A DNA stretch of 64,000 nucleotides, taken from contig NZ_BMYW01000008.1 of NCBI RefSeq assembly GCF_014652475.1, positions 62,001-126,000 of the forward strand, given 5' to 3'. This stretch comes from Vogesella alkaliphila (GTDB lineage Bacteria; Pseudomonadota; Gammaproteobacteria; Burkholderiales; Chromobacteriaceae). Each line of letters opens with the position of its first letter. Within the stretch, counting starts at the first letter, position 1. A program made the translations under genes and the position numbers. Shown one piece after another: positions 56,138 through 64,000 of this stretch. Under the pieces are notes generated by a model. It was not told where the DNA came from. It ran no database searches and worked only from the letters and a program-made list of their open reading frames with translations.

Positions 56138-57550
56138 TCAGAAGAACAGCACGGTGAGCAGCAGGAAGGTCGGGATCAGGAAGGCACAGGCCCAGCCGAT
56201 GTAGCCGAAGAAGCTCGGCATCACCACGCCGCGCTCTTCCGCGATCGCCTTCACCATGAAGTTGGGCGCGTTGCCGATATAGCTGTTGGCGCCCATGAAC
56301 ACCGCACCCATCGAGATCGCCAGCAGGGTGTTGGCGCCGGCGCCCATCAGCTGCTGCGCGTCGCCGCCGGCGAGGTTGAAGAACACCAGGTAGGTCGGCG
56401 CATTGTCGAGGAAGCTGGACAGCGCACCGGTGAGCCAGAAGTAGGCGACATTGACCGGGGTGCCGTCGGGGGCGGTCACCATGCGCACCAGGCCGGCGAA
56501 GGCGCCGTCCGGGCCGGCCTTCAGCATCGCCAGCACCGGGATCATGCTGATGAAGATGCCGGCGAACAGCTTGGCCACCTCCAGCATCGGCGCCCAGTTG
56601 AAGGCGTTGGCCTCGCGGCAGTGGCGCGGCGTCAGCTTCAGCGACAGCCCCGCCATCGCCAGCAGCAGCAGGTCGCGCACCACGTTCTGCAGCTCGATGT
56701 CGAGGCCGTACACCTGCCACACCACGCCCGGCTGCCACACGCCGGACAGCAGCACCGCGACCACCACGCCGCCCAGCAGCAGGAAGTTGAGCTTGCCCTC
56801 GATGCGCAGCGGGCTGTCCGGAGTCGGGTCGCGCGCCAGCGTCTGCGCGCTTTCCTTGCGGTAGAAGTAGCTGTCCAGTACGAAGAACACCAGCAGCAGG
56901 ATCAGGCTGGCGCTGAACATCGGCGCCAGCATGTGCTCCATGGTCCAGCCGAAGCCGACGCCCTTGAGGAAGCCGAGGAACAGCGGCGGGTCGCCCAGCG
57001 GCGTCAGCGAGCCGCCGATATTGGCGACCAGGAAGATGAAGAACACGAACACGTGGGTCTTGTGGCGGCGGTTGTCGTTGGCGCGCAACAGCGGGCGGAT
57101 CAGCAGCATCGAGGCGCCGGTGGTGCCGGTGAAGCTGGCCAGCACGGTGCCGGTGGCCAGCACGCCGCTGTTGAGCAGCGGCGAGCCGTGCAGGTTGCCG
57201 TTGATGAAAATGCCGCCGGCGACGGTGAACAGCGCCACCAGCAGGATGATGAACGGCACGTACTCCAGCACCATGGTGTGCAGGATGTCGTGGCTGACGC
57301 CGGCCAGGCCATGGTTGGCCGCAAACGGCAGCACGAAGGCCAGTGCCCAGCCGGCGGCGATCTTGCCGAAGTGGTGGTGCCAGACGGCCGGGGCCAGCAG
57401 CGGCATCAGGGCAATGCTTAACAGCAGGCCGGCAAAGGGCACGGCCCACAGCATGGACAGTTCTGCGCCATTGACGCTGGCGTGAGCCAGCGACGGCAGC
57501 AGCGTCAGCGCCAGGGGCAGCGCAGGACGTAGCAAGCGGGGTAGGGACAT
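56138..57550 (-). CDS. sodium:proton antiporter, NhaD/ArsB superfamily
   Basis: Large inner-membrane permease, 470 residues with an N-terminal cleavable-looking segment (MSLPRLLRPALPLALTLLPSLAHA) and about eleven spans. T-G-T-T-G-A-S (about 130-136), N-I-G-G-S-L-T-P-L-G-D-P-P-L (about 168-181), and N-A-P-T-Y and N-S-Y-I-G-N-A-P-N-F later, are the ion-transporter motifs of this family, suggesting Na+/H+ exchange. Arsenite or dicarboxylate transport cannot be excluded. The 140-base leader contains TACAAT but no firm -35. A repeat copy reads F-A-A-N-H. Confidence 0.8.
   Translation of the reverse strand: MSLPRLLRPALPLALTLLPSLAHASVNGAELSMLWAVPFAGLLLSIALMPLLAPAVWHHHFGKIAAGWALAFVLPFAANHGLAGVSHDILHTMVLEYVPFIILLVALFTVAGGIFINGNLHGSPLLNSGVLATGTVLASFTGTTGASMLLIRPLLRANDNRRHKTHVFVFFIFLVANIGGSLTPLGDPPLFLGFLKGVGFGWTMEHMLAPMFSASLILLLVFFVLDSYFYRKESAQTLARDPTPDSPLRIEGKLNFLLLGGVVVAVLLSGVWQPGVVWQVYGLDIELQNVVRDLLLLAMAGLSLKLTPRHCREANAFNWAPMLEVAKLFAGIFISMIPVLAMLKAGPDGAFAGLVRMVTAPDGTPVNVAYFWLTGALSSFLDNAPTYLVFFNLAGGDAQQLMGAGANTLLAISMGAVFMGANSYIGNAPNFMVKAIAEERGVVMPSFFGYIGWACAFLIPTFLLLTVLFF
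57312..57325 (+). repeat. dispersed repeat copy, variant, inside the antiporter gene
   Basis: ATGGTTGGCCGCAA, one mismatch (T for A at position 2); the 11 bases GGTTGGCCGCA are exact. Confidence 0.65.
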
Positions 57551-57690
57551 GTTCAACTCTGGGTTTTGCAGGAGGCGCTGCGCTTCCGGCGATCGCGCGC
57601 ACCCTTGATTGTTATGGCTCGTGCCTGGGCAACCGGAAAACGGCAATTGTAACCGCCGCATCCGTCGCCGCGCCATCGGGAACTTCCCTG

Positions 57691-57724
57691 CAAAACAAAA
57701 CGACCAGCCGCAGGGCTGGTCGTT
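57691..57724 (-). terminator. terminator of cysN (leftward)
   Basis: AACGACCAGCC / GGCTGGTCGTT with a 4-base loop; the A-rich CAAAACAAAA on the plus strand is the T-run of the minus transcript. Confidence 0.85.
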
Positions 57725-57745
57725 GTGGGGTGGCCGCGTCGGCGT

Positions 57746-59182
57746 TTAGCCGAACAGCTTGCTGACGTCCTTCGCCTCCCAGTGCGGGAAGTGCTTGCGC
57801 ACCAGCGCGTTGAACTCGATCTCGAACGCGCGCAGGCGGGCGAGGTCGCTCTGGTCCTGGCTGCTGCTGTCCACCGCCACCGCGCCGCGGATCATGCCGG
57901 CGCCGGCGGTGCCGTTGGACAGGCGGTCGATGACGATGAAGCTGCCGGTGGCGCGGCAGTCTTTATAGGCGTCGAACACCACCGGCGCGGTGAAGGCGAT
58001 GCGCACCAGGCCGATCTCGTTCAGCTGCAGCTTTTCCGCCTCGAACGCGTCCAGCGTGTTCACGTCCACGCGGTGCACGATGCGCTCGACGCGGCCGGTG
58101 ACGTTCTTGCCGGCCAGCTTGAAGCCGTAGTCCTTGCCCACCACCAGCGGGTTCTCGTCCATCCACACCAGGTGCGCCTCGATGGCCTGGCTGACCGTCG
58201 GCGCCGTCTCGTCGGCGCGCACGATCATGTCGCCGCGCGAGATGTCGATCTCGTCGGCCAGCGTCAGGGTGATGGCCTGGCCGCTGCGCGCTACATCAAG
58301 ATCACCTTCGTACACCACCACGCTTTCCACCGTGCTCTGTTTGCCGGACGGCAGCGCGACGATGCGGTCGCCGGGGTGGATCTCGCCGCTGGCCACGGTG
58401 CCGCAGAAGCCGCGGAAGTCCAGGTTCGGGCGGTTCACGTACTGCACCGGCAGGCGGAAGGCGCTCTGCGCCACGTCGTGGTCGATCTCGACGCTGTCGA
58501 GGATGCCCATCAGCGTCTGGCCGCCGTACCACGGCGTGCGCTCGCTGGCGGTGACCACGTTGTCGCCGCGCAGCGCCGAGATCGGCACGAAGCGGATGTC
58601 GGCGATGTCGAGGTTGGCCGCAAAGGCCAGGTACTCGTCGCGGATGCGATTGAACACCGCCTCGTCGAAGTCGAGCAGGTCCATCTTGTTGATGGCCACC
58701 ACCACGTGCTTGATGCCCAGCAGGCTGACGATGTAGCTGTGGCGGCGGGTCTGCGTCTGCACGCCGTAGCGGGCGTCGATCAGGATCACCGCCAGGTTGC
58801 AGGTCGAGGCGCCGGTGGCCATGTTGCGGGTGTACTGCTCGTGGCCCGGGCAGTCGGCGATGATGAACTTGCGGCGGTCGGTGCTGAAGTAGCGGTAGGC
58901 GACGTCGATGGTGATGCCCTGTTCGCGCTCGGCCTGCAGGCCGTCCACCAGCAAGGCGAGGTCGATCTCCTCGTCGGTGGTGTTGTACTTTTTCGAGTCG
59001 CGCTGGATCGCCGCCAGCTGGTCTTCGAAGATCAGCTTGGAGTCGTGCAGCAGGCGGCCGATCAGCGTGGATTTGCCGTCGTCGACGTTGCCGCAGGTGA
59101 TGAAGCGCAGCAGGTCCTTGTTTTCGTGTTGCTTCAGGTACGCCAGGATGTCGCTGGCGATCAGGTCGGATTGGTGTGCCAT
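57746..59182 (-). CDS. cysN: sulfate adenylyltransferase large subunit CysN
   Basis: GTPase subunit of ATP sulfurylase, first step of sulfate assimilation. 478 residues from ATG 59182 (AAGG about 10 upstream); an ATG at 59200 is also in frame. G motifs: [17 protein letters not shown] and N-K-M-D, as in EF-Tu. Unlike NodQ it lacks an APS-kinase extension, so cysC must be elsewhere. It is cotranscribed with cysD, 84 bases upstream. A repeat copy reads F-A-A-N-L. Confidence 0.96.
   Translation of the reverse strand: MAHQSDLIASDILAYLKQHENKDLLRFITCGNVDDGKSTLIGRLLHDSKLIFEDQLAAIQRDSKKYNTTDEEIDLALLVDGLQAEREQGITIDVAYRYFSTDRRKFIIADCPGHEQYTRNMATGASTCNLAVILIDARYGVQTQTRRHSYIVSLLGIKHVVVAINKMDLLDFDEAVFNRIRDEYLAFAANLDIADIRFVPISALRGDNVVTASERTPWYGGQTLMGILDSVEIDHDVAQSAFRLPVQYVNRPNLDFRGFCGTVASGEIHPGDRIVALPSGKQSTVESVVVYEGDLDVARSGQAITLTLADEIDISRGDMIVRADETAPTVSQAIEAHLVWMDENPLVVGKDYGFKLAGKNVTGRVERIVHRVDVNTLDAFEAEKLQLNEIGLVRIAFTAPVVFDAYKDCRATGSFIVIDRLSNGTAGAGMIRGAVAVDSSSQDQSDLARLRAFEIEFNALVRKHFPHWEAKDVSKLFG
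58611..58624 (+). repeat. dispersed repeat copy inside cysN
   Basis: AGGTTGGCCGCAAA, exact 12-base core; gene strand F-A-A-N-L. Confidence 0.75.
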
Positions 59183-59204
59183 GAGCGTCGTGCCTTGCAT
59201 CAGC

Positions 59205-59230
59205 AAGGTTGGCCGCATGCGGCCAACCTT
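59205..59230. repeat. perfect 26-base palindrome of two repeat copies between cysD and cysN
   Basis: Two exact cores abut without a loop, as at 31148; the 26 central bases are identical at the two sites. It lies inside an operon, not at its end, so termination here would uncouple cysN from cysD. No T-run. Alternative roles are transcript processing or a DNA-level signal. Confidence 0.85.
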
Positions 59231-59266
59231 TGAACATTCGGTAGGGGAAAGAAAAGGCGCTGCGGC

Positions 59267-60193
59267 TTAGAAGTAGCCTTCCATCTTCTTCTTCTCCATC
59301 GAGCCGGACGAGTCGTGATCGATCACGCGGCCCTGGCGTTCGGAGGTCTTGGTCAGCAGCATTTCCTGGATCACTTCCGCCAGCGTGGTGGCTTCCGACT
59401 CCACCGCGCCGGTCAGCGGATAACAGCCGAGGGTGCGGAAGCGGACCTTCTTGGTCTCGATCTTCGCCTTTTCCTCGTCGCTGAGGTACTGCAGGATGCG
59501 GTCGTCGTCGATCATGATCAGCGTGCCGTCACGCTCGATCACCTTGCGCTCGGCGGCGAAGTACAGCGGCACGATCTCGATGTTCTCGAGGAAGATGTAC
59601 TGCCAGATGTCCAGCTCGGTCCAGTTTGACAGCGGGAACACGCGGATCGACTCGCCCTTGTTGATCTTGGCGTTGTAGATGTTCCACAGTTCCGGACGCT
59701 GGCTTTTCGGGTCCCAGCGGTGGTTCTTGTCGCGGAAGGAGTACACGCGCTCCTTGGCGCGCGATTTTTCCTCGTCGCGGCGGGCGCCACCGAAGGCGGC
59801 GTCGAACTTGTACTTGTTCAGCGCCTGCTTCAGGCCTTCGGTCTTCATCACGTCGGTGTGCTTGGCACTGCCGGCGGTGAACGGGTTGATGTTGGCGTCG
59901 ACGCCTTCCTGGTTGACGTGGACGATCAGGTCCCAGCCGTATTCCTTCGCTTGCTTGTCGCGCAGCGCGATCATGTCGCGGAATTTCCAGGTGGTATCCA
60001 CGTGCATCAGCGGGAAGGGCGGCCGGCCGGGGGCAAAGGCCTTTTGTGCCAAATGCAGCATCACCGCCGAATCCTTGCCGATGGAGTACAGCATCACCGG
60101 GTTGTCAAACTCGGCGGCGACTTCACGGATGATGTGGATGGACTCGGCTTCAAGTTGCTTGAGGTGAGTCAGCCTCTCCTGACTGATATTCAT
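59267..60193 (-). CDS. cysD: sulfate adenylyltransferase small subunit CysD
   Basis: Catalytic subunit of ATP sulfurylase, making APS from ATP and sulfate. 308 residues from [11 protein letters not shown]. The PP-loop [10 protein letters not shown] (about 37-46) binds [14 protein letters not shown] and the late [10 protein letters not shown] also match the PAPS-reductase/CysD fold. A longer start at 60223 is in frame but adds an unlikely ten residues. In the 175 bases upstream, A/T-rich TATATAAA is the only promoter-like sequence. Confidence 0.96.
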   Translation of the reverse strand: MNISQERLTHLKQLEAESIHIIREVAAEFDNPVMLYSIGKDSAVMLHLAQKAFAPGRPPFPLMHVDTTWKFRDMIALRDKQAKEYGWDLIVHVNQEGVDANINPFTAGSAKHTDVMKTEGLKQALNKYKFDAAFGGARRDEEKSRAKERVYSFRDKNHRWDPKSQRPELWNIYNAKINKGESIRVFPLSNWTELDIWQYIFLENIEIVPLYFAAERKVIERDGTLIMIDDDRILQYLSDEEKAKIETKKVRFRTLGCYPLTGAVESEATTLAEVIQEMLLTKTSERQGRVIDHDSSGSMEKKKMEGYF

Positions 60194-60368
60194 CTTTGCG
60201 CTCAATTCTCTGGCTGTTGGCATCGTCGGCAGCGTCCCTGCCGTGCCGGGGATTCCGACAGTTGAACTGTACCGGAGCGCGGACGCAGCCAGAAAGACTG
60301 ATTTTATATATCAATATGCGATATCGAGAGCAAAAAGAATGGCAAGGTGGGAATATCGAGGCGGAAAC

Positions 60369-60396
60369 AAAAACACCACCCGAAGGTGGTGTTTTT
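60369..60396 (-). terminator. terminator of the tRNA operon (leftward)
   Basis: AAAAACACCACC / GGTGGTGTTTTT with a CGAA loop; T-runs on both strands. Confidence 0.9.
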
Positions 60397-60404
60397 GCTG
60401 AATC

Positions 60405-60479
60405 TGGCGTCCCCACGGGGAATCGAACCCCGGCCGCCGCCGTGAAAGGGCAGTGTTCTAACCGCTAAACTATAGGGAC
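60405..60479 (-). tRNA. tRNA-Glu (TTC), copy 1
   Basis: Cloverleaf with GTCCCTA / TGGGGAC acceptor, anticodon loop CTTTCAC (anticodon TTC), T-loop GGTTCGATT, and encoded CCA. 75 nt including CCA. Confidence 0.95.
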
Positions 60480-60488
60480 TGAATTGTG

Positions 60489-60565
60489 TGGTGCACCCGG
60501 AGCGATTCGAACGCCCGACCCTTTGGTTCGTAGCCAAATACTCTATCCAACTGAGCTACGGGTGC
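60489..60565 (-). tRNA. tRNA-Arg (ACG), copy 1
   Basis: GCACCCG / CGGGTGC acceptor, D-arm AGCTCAGTTGGATAGAGT, anticodon loop CTACGAA (ACG; the first base is normally edited to inosine by TadA), TTCGAATC T-loop and encoded CCA; 77 nt. Confidence 0.95.
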
Positions 60566-60569
60566 AACT

Positions 60570-60644
60570 TGGCGTCCCCACGGGGAATCGAACCCCGGCC
60601 GCCGCCGTGAAAGGGCAGTGTTCTAACCGCTAAACTATAGGGAC
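60570..60644 (-). tRNA. tRNA-Glu (TTC), copy 2
   Basis: Same sequence as the copy at 60405 as far as I can compare it, with TTC anticodon and encoded CCA. Confidence 0.95.
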
Positions 60645-60651
60645 GCTGTGG

Positions 60652-60728
60652 TGGTGCACCCGGAGCGATTCGAACGCCCGACCCTTTGGTTCGTAGCCAA
60701 ATACTCTATCCAACTGAGCTACGGGTGC
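60652..60728 (-). tRNA. tRNA-Arg (ACG), copy 2
   Basis: Same sequence as the copy at 60489 by eye, with ACG anticodon and CCA. It is the first gene of the leftward tRNA operon. Confidence 0.95.
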
Positions 60729-60764
60729 ACTGTTCTCGTTTGCTGTTGCTTGCGAGAGACGCGA

Positions 60765-60793
60765 ACTATACGGATGACGCCGCCGCCTGTCAA
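60765..60793 (-). promoter_or_regulatory. strong promoter of the tRNA operon
   Basis: On the minus strand: TTGACA (60793-60788), 17 bases, TATAGT (60770-60765), then a GC-rich CGCG discriminator typical of stringently controlled stable RNA promoters. It lies 36 bases before tRNA-Arg copy 2. Confidence 0.8.
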
Positions 60794-60845
60794 GCCTGTG
60801 GCGGCATTTTCTTTTGCCGGCCGTGCCTTGTGCGGCGGCAATGTG

Positions 60846-61685
60846 TCATTGCCGTGCGGTACGGGTGTTGTCCGGCGCCGTGGCGGCCGGGTCGTTGCTG
60901 CGCCACGGGTTGATGTCCAGCCCGCCGCGGCGGGTATAGCGCGCGTACACGGTCAGCCTGCTCGGCGCGCAGGCGCGCAGCACGTCGACGAAGATGCGCT
61001 CCACGCACTGCTCGTGGAATTCGTTGTGCTGGCGGAAGCCGATCAGGTAGCGCAGCAGCGTCTCGCGGTCGATCTGCGGGCCGGTGTAGCTGATCTGCAC
61101 GCTGCCCCAGTCCGGCTGGCCGGTGACCAGGCAGTTGGATTTCAGCAGCTGCGAGGTGAGCACCTCGCTGACCACGTTGGCCGCATCGGCCTTGAGCGCG
61201 TCAGGGCAGGGGGCGTAGTTGTCCACCTCGATGTCCAGCTCGTCGATGCTCTCGCCGGCCAGTTCCACGATCCGCTCGCGGCCGAACTCGGCGGGGGAGA
61301 GCAGGCTGACGGTCACCTTGCCGCCGGCGGCGTTGGACAGGTCCAGTTCCAGCTGCGCGGCTACCTGCTGCCAGCTGGCGATGCGGGTCTGGTTGTAGCT
61401 GTTCAGGTATAGCTTGAACGACTTGGATTCGATCAGTCGCGGGCTGTCGCCCGGGATGCGGAAGGTGGCGATGGCGACCTGCGGCTTGCCCTTGCCGTTC
61501 AGCCACGACACTTCGTAGCCGGTCCACAGGTCGACGCCGGCAAACGGCAGCGCGCCCTCGGCGACGCCGATCTCGTCGCGCTTTTGCTGGCGCGCGATCG
61601 GGAACAGCAGGCTGGCGTCGTACTGGTCCTGGTAGTCCACCTTCTTGCCCAAGGGCGAGAATTCCGGGGTGTAAGTCGGGTTCAT
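60846..61685 (-). CDS. queF: NADPH-dependent 7-cyano-7-deazaguanine reductase QueF
   Basis: Reduces preQ0 to preQ1 in queuosine biosynthesis. 279 residues, the long (E. coli-type) form with two tunnel-fold halves. The active-site Cys is in [14 protein letters not shown] (about 180s). The QueF motif E-S-K-S-F-K-L-Y-L (about 86-94) is present, as is N-E-F-H-E-Q-C. ATG 61685 is preferred: GAGGA is 6-7 bases upstream, while the ATG at 61691 abuts it. Confidence 0.95.
   Translation of the reverse strand: MNPTYTPEFSPLGKKVDYQDQYDASLLFPIARQQKRDEIGVAEGALPFAGVDLWTGYEVSWLNGKGKPQVAIATFRIPGDSPRLIESKSFKLYLNSYNQTRIASWQQVAAQLELDLSNAAGGKVTVSLLSPAEFGRERIVELAGESIDELDIEVDNYAPCPDALKADAANVVSEVLTSQLLKSNCLVTGQPDWGSVQISYTGPQIDRETLLRYLIGFRQHNEFHEQCVERIFVDVLRACAPSRLTVYARYTRRGGLDINPWRSNDPAATAPDNTRTARQ
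61174..61185 (+). repeat. dispersed repeat copy, variant, inside queF
   Basis: ACGTTGGCCGCA; gene strand reads A-A-N-V. Confidence 0.45.
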
Positions 61686-61715
61686 GGTCATTCCTCATGC
61701 TGCGGCCGAACCGGC

Positions 61716-61729
61716 AAGGTTGGCCGCAA
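61716..61729 (+). repeat. dispersed 14-mer copy, exact, between murJ and queF
   Basis: Exact AAGGTTGGCCGCAA in the 85-base gap of two leftward genes. A degraded opposite copy (CTGCGGCCGAACC, about 61700-61712) may be the other arm of an eroded pair. Confidence 0.8.
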
Positions 61730-61770
61730 GACTGGCTGCCGCCCCGCGTAGCGACGGGGTGGCGTTATCG

Positions 61771-63312
61771 TTATAGTGCGCGGCGCATGAACTGGCGCGG
61801 ACGCATGCCCATGGCGAACAGGCTGCCGAAGTAGGCGCCGGCGCCGGTCAGCACCAGCAGCGTCAGCCACAGCGCGCGCTGCCAGCTGTGGCCGTGCCAG
61901 TCGATGCTGAAACCGTACTGGATGGCCAGTAGCGCGCCGGCCATCACCGCGCAGGCCAGCAGCAGCCTGGCGATGAAGCCGCCCCAGCCGGCGTCCGGCT
62001 TATAGATGCCGTGTTTCTTCAGCTGGTAGTAGAGCAGGCCGGCGTTCAGGCAGGAGGCGAGGCCGATGGACAGCGCCAGGCCGGCGTGCGCCAGCGGGCC
62101 GATGAACACCAGGTTCATCAACTGGGTAGCGATCAGCGTGGTGATGCCGATCTTCACCGGGGTCTTGATGTTCTGCCGCGCGTAGAAGCCGGGCGCCAGC
62201 ACCTTTACCACGATCAGGCCGGTGAGGCCGACCGCGTAGGCGATCAGCGCCTGCTGCGTCATCAGCGCGTCGTGGGCATTGAACTTGCCGTACATGAACA
62301 GCGTGGCGATCAGCGGCTTGGACAGCACCGCCAGCCCCACCGCCGACGGCACCGCCAGCAGCAGCGACAGGCGGATGCCCCAGTCCAGCAGGTGGCTGAA
62401 CTCCTCGCGCGCCTCGTCGCCGCGGGCAGCGTACTTGGACAGCGACGGCAGCAGGATGGTGCCCAGCGCCACGCCCAGCACGCCGGTGGGGAATTCCATC
62501 AGCCGGTCGGCGTAGTACATCCACGAAACGCTGCCGGAGGCGAGGAAGGAGGCGAAGATGGTATTGATCACCAGCGACACCTGGGCGATGGACACCCCCA
62601 GGATCGCCGGGCCCATCTGGCGCACCACGCGCCACACCGCCGCATCGCGCAGCGCCAGCCGCGGCAGCGGCAGCATGTCCAGCTTCTTCAGGTGCGGCAG
62701 CTGGTAGAGCAGTTGCGCGATGCCGCCGATGAACACCGCCCAGCCCAGCACCAGCACCGGCGGGTCGAAGTAGGGTGTCAGCAGCAGCGCGCACAGGATG
62801 AAGGATACGTTCAGCAGCGTCGGCGTGAACGCCGGCACCGAGAAGCGGTTCCAGGTGTTGAGCACGCTGCTGGCCAGCGACGACAGCGAAATGAACAGGA
62901 TATAAGGAAAGGTGATGCGCAGCAGGTCGCTGGTCAGCGCCATCTTGCCGGCATCGTCGGCAAAACCGGGGGCGGAGATCCAGATGATCCACGGTGCGGC
63001 CAACATGCCCAGCGCGGTCACCACCGTCAGCACGATGGTCAGCGTGCCGGTGACGTGAGACAGGAACAGCCGGGTGGCGGCTTCGCCACGCTGCTCCTTG
63101 TATTCCGCCAGCACCGGCACGAAGGCCTGCGAGAACGCGCCTTCGGCAAAAATGCGACGCAGCAGATTGGGCAGCTTGAAGGCGACAAAGAAGGCGTCGG
63201 TGGCCATGCCGGCGCCGAAAACACGCGCGATGATGGCGTCGCGCACGAAGCCGAGCACGCGCGAAACCAGGGTCATGCTGCTGACTTTTGCCAGTGCTTT
63301 GAGTAAATTCAT
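61771..63312 (-). CDS. murJ: lipid II flippase MurJ (MviN)
   Basis: Inner-membrane MOP-superfamily flippase that moves lipid II across the membrane for peptidoglycan synthesis. 513 residues with about fourteen hydrophobic helices. It begins [30 protein letters not shown] and contains [15 protein letters not shown] (about 52-66), the family's central-cavity region with conserved Arg. Divergent from rpsT, as in Neisseria and E. coli relatives. Confidence 0.96.
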   Translation of the reverse strand: MNLLKALAKVSSMTLVSRVLGFVRDAIIARVFGAGMATDAFFVAFKLPNLLRRIFAEGAFSQAFVPVLAEYKEQRGEAATRLFLSHVTGTLTIVLTVVTALGMLAAPWIIWISAPGFADDAGKMALTSDLLRITFPYILFISLSSLASSVLNTWNRFSVPAFTPTLLNVSFILCALLLTPYFDPPVLVLGWAVFIGGIAQLLYQLPHLKKLDMLPLPRLALRDAAVWRVVRQMGPAILGVSIAQVSLVINTIFASFLASGSVSWMYYADRLMEFPTGVLGVALGTILLPSLSKYAARGDEAREEFSHLLDWGIRLSLLLAVPSAVGLAVLSKPLIATLFMYGKFNAHDALMTQQALIAYAVGLTGLIVVKVLAPGFYARQNIKTPVKIGITTLIATQLMNLVFIGPLAHAGLALSIGLASCLNAGLLYYQLKKHGIYKPDAGWGGFIARLLLACAVMAGALLAIQYGFSIDWHGHSWQRALWLTLLVLTGAGAYFGSLFAMGMRPRQFMRRAL

Positions 63313-63376
63313 GCTTTACCGAACGGGTTGATGACGCTTTTATCGAGGGGCGTAGTTTACGCGGGAGGTATTGTTG

Positions 63377-63405
63377 TTGCAAAACGTGATCTTAGGCCTT
63401 AAAAT
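63377..63405 (+). promoter_or_regulatory. rpsT promoter
   Basis: TTGCAA (63377-63382), 17 bases, TAAAAT (63400-63405), 36 bases before the ATG. Confidence 0.6.
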
Positions 63406-63440
63406 CTGCCGTTTCAGATTCAGCTCATCAGGAGAATTCC

Positions 63441-63707
63441 ATGGCTAATAGCGCACAAGCTCGCAAGCGTGCACGCCAGGCCCTTAAGCAGCGCGCGCAC
63501 AACGCAAGCCTGCGTACGGCCTTCCGTACCGCCGTTAAGAAAGTGATCAAAGCAATCGAAGCCGGCGACAAGGCTGCAGCAAACACTGTGTTCCTCGCGT
63601 CCGTTAAAGTGATTGATCGTCTGGCTGACAAAGGCGTGTACCACAAGAACAAGGCAGCTCGCCACAAGAGCCGCCTGTCTGCCCACATCAAGGCCATGGC
63701 TGCCTGA
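63441..63707 (+). CDS. rpsT: 30S ribosomal protein S20
   Basis: Three-helix protein that binds the body of 16S rRNA. 88 residues, lysine-rich: [21 protein letters not shown] at the start and the later [13 protein letters not shown] signature. CAGGAGAATTCC is a strong ribosome site. Highly expressed codon bias. Confidence 0.97.
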   Translation: MANSAQARKRARQALKQRAHNASLRTAFRTAVKKVIKAIEAGDKAAANTVFLASVKVIDRLADKGVYHKNKAARHKSRLSAHIKAMAA

Positions 63708-63732
63708 TCCGGGTTTGACGCAAGAATACGCA

Positions 63733-63758
63733 AAGGCTCCGCAAACGCGGAGCCTTTT
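63733..63758 (+). terminator. rpsT terminator
   Basis: AAGGCTCCGC / GCGGAGCCTT with AAAC loop and TTTT. Confidence 0.9.
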
Positions 63759-63808
63759 GCGTTTCTGCGTGGTCTACCGTGCTTTGTTCCAGAATTGCGG
63801 GTGAGTCG

Positions 63809-64000
63809 ATGAAGTTGTTGCCGCCAGTGTTGTTGCTGTTAGCCAGTCAAGTCCATGCCGATGAGGCGCTGTCACCGTTCCGGCACTGCCGTGCCATCCT
63901 GGCGGACGCCGAGCGCCTAGCCTGTTTCGACGCGCTGCTGCCGCCGGCGCCCTTGCTGCTGCCGTCGGAGCTGTCGGCCGCGCCGGCCAGCCCGCCGGCG
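63809..64000 (+). CDS. probable outer-membrane phospholipase A, N-terminal part (cut by window edge)
   Basis: A 64-codon open start that runs off the window. It has a signal peptide (MKLLPPVLLLLASQVHA, then DEA). The mature start F-R-H-C-R-A-I-L-A-D-A-E-R-L-A-C-F-D-A-L resembles the two-Cys, R-L-A-C-Y-D segment at the start of beta-proteobacterial PldA proteins. The catalytic barrel is outside the window, so the name rests on this motif alone. Confidence 0.5.
   Translation, partial: MKLLPPVLLLLASQVHADEALSPFRHCRAILADAERLACFDALLPPAPLLLPSELSAAPASPPA

Overview
This window reads as chromosomal DNA of a beta-proteobacterium of the order Neisseriales, most like the Chromobacteriaceae (Vogesella / Aquitalea / Chromobacterium group). 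The grounds are gene order and gene content: rplM-rpsI-argC-erpA, pilB-pilC-pilD-coaE-zapD-yacG, divergent murJ/rpsT, a trimeric porin of the Neisseria/beta type, and a high G+C content. The genus cannot be fixed from sequence alone. I see no insertion sequence, prophage, integrase, CRISPR array or rRNA. Almost everything is core genome, densely packed and mostly in short operons.

Layout. 1-4400: mutY, relA, deoD. 4400-9700: an sRNA-like leader, rplM-rpsI, argC, erpA, a lone cheR, a truncated haemoglobin, and divergent folB/plsY. 9700-18000: photolyase (leftward), a highly expressed porin, and the type IV pilus assembly operon pilBCD with coaE, zapD and yacG. 18000-26000: amiC-tsaE (leftward), queG, a MaoC/GNAT pair, etfBA and an acyl-CoA dehydrogenase. 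26000-40800: carA-lysE-carB, greA, yhbY, rlmE-ftsH-folP-glmM, a DedA protein, an FKBP and a 2-hydroxyacid dehydrogenase. 40900-48600: one nine-gene run of mostly overlapping genes for lipid modification (flavin oxidoreductase, DUF1365, CFA-type methyltransferase, chalcone-isomerase-like protein, MFS carrier, DUF3833 lipoprotein, SDR, SnoaL-like protein). It ends in a MerR regulator carrying the B12-binding motifs of the LitR/CarH light sensors. 48700-64000: gpx, trmB, a flavin reductase, a LysR regulator, ppa, coq7, an NhaD-like antiporter, cysDN, a duplicated tRNA-Arg/tRNA-Glu operon, queF, murJ, rpsT and the start of a probable phospholipase A gene.

The most striking signal is not a gene. 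A short sequence, consensus AAGGTTGGCCGCAA, is scattered through the whole window. I count at least 24 exact copies of the 12-base core AGGTTGGCCGCA on either strand, plus about fifteen one- or two-mismatch copies; base composition alone predicts well under one. Half of the exact copies lie in the small intergenic fraction. Seven loci carry it as head-to-head inverted pairs at gene ends, two of them as perfect 26- and 32-base palindromes. Copies inside genes mostly use one reading frame (R-L-A-A, or L-A-A-N-L on the other strand). Density, inverted pairing at gene ends and tolerance inside genes all resemble the DNA uptake sequences of Neisseriaceae, yet the motif is unlike GCCGTCTGAA and its known dialects. 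The window also encodes pilus assembly proteins that natural transformation would need. I propose it as a candidate uptake or genome-marking sequence of this lineage; uptake itself is inference.
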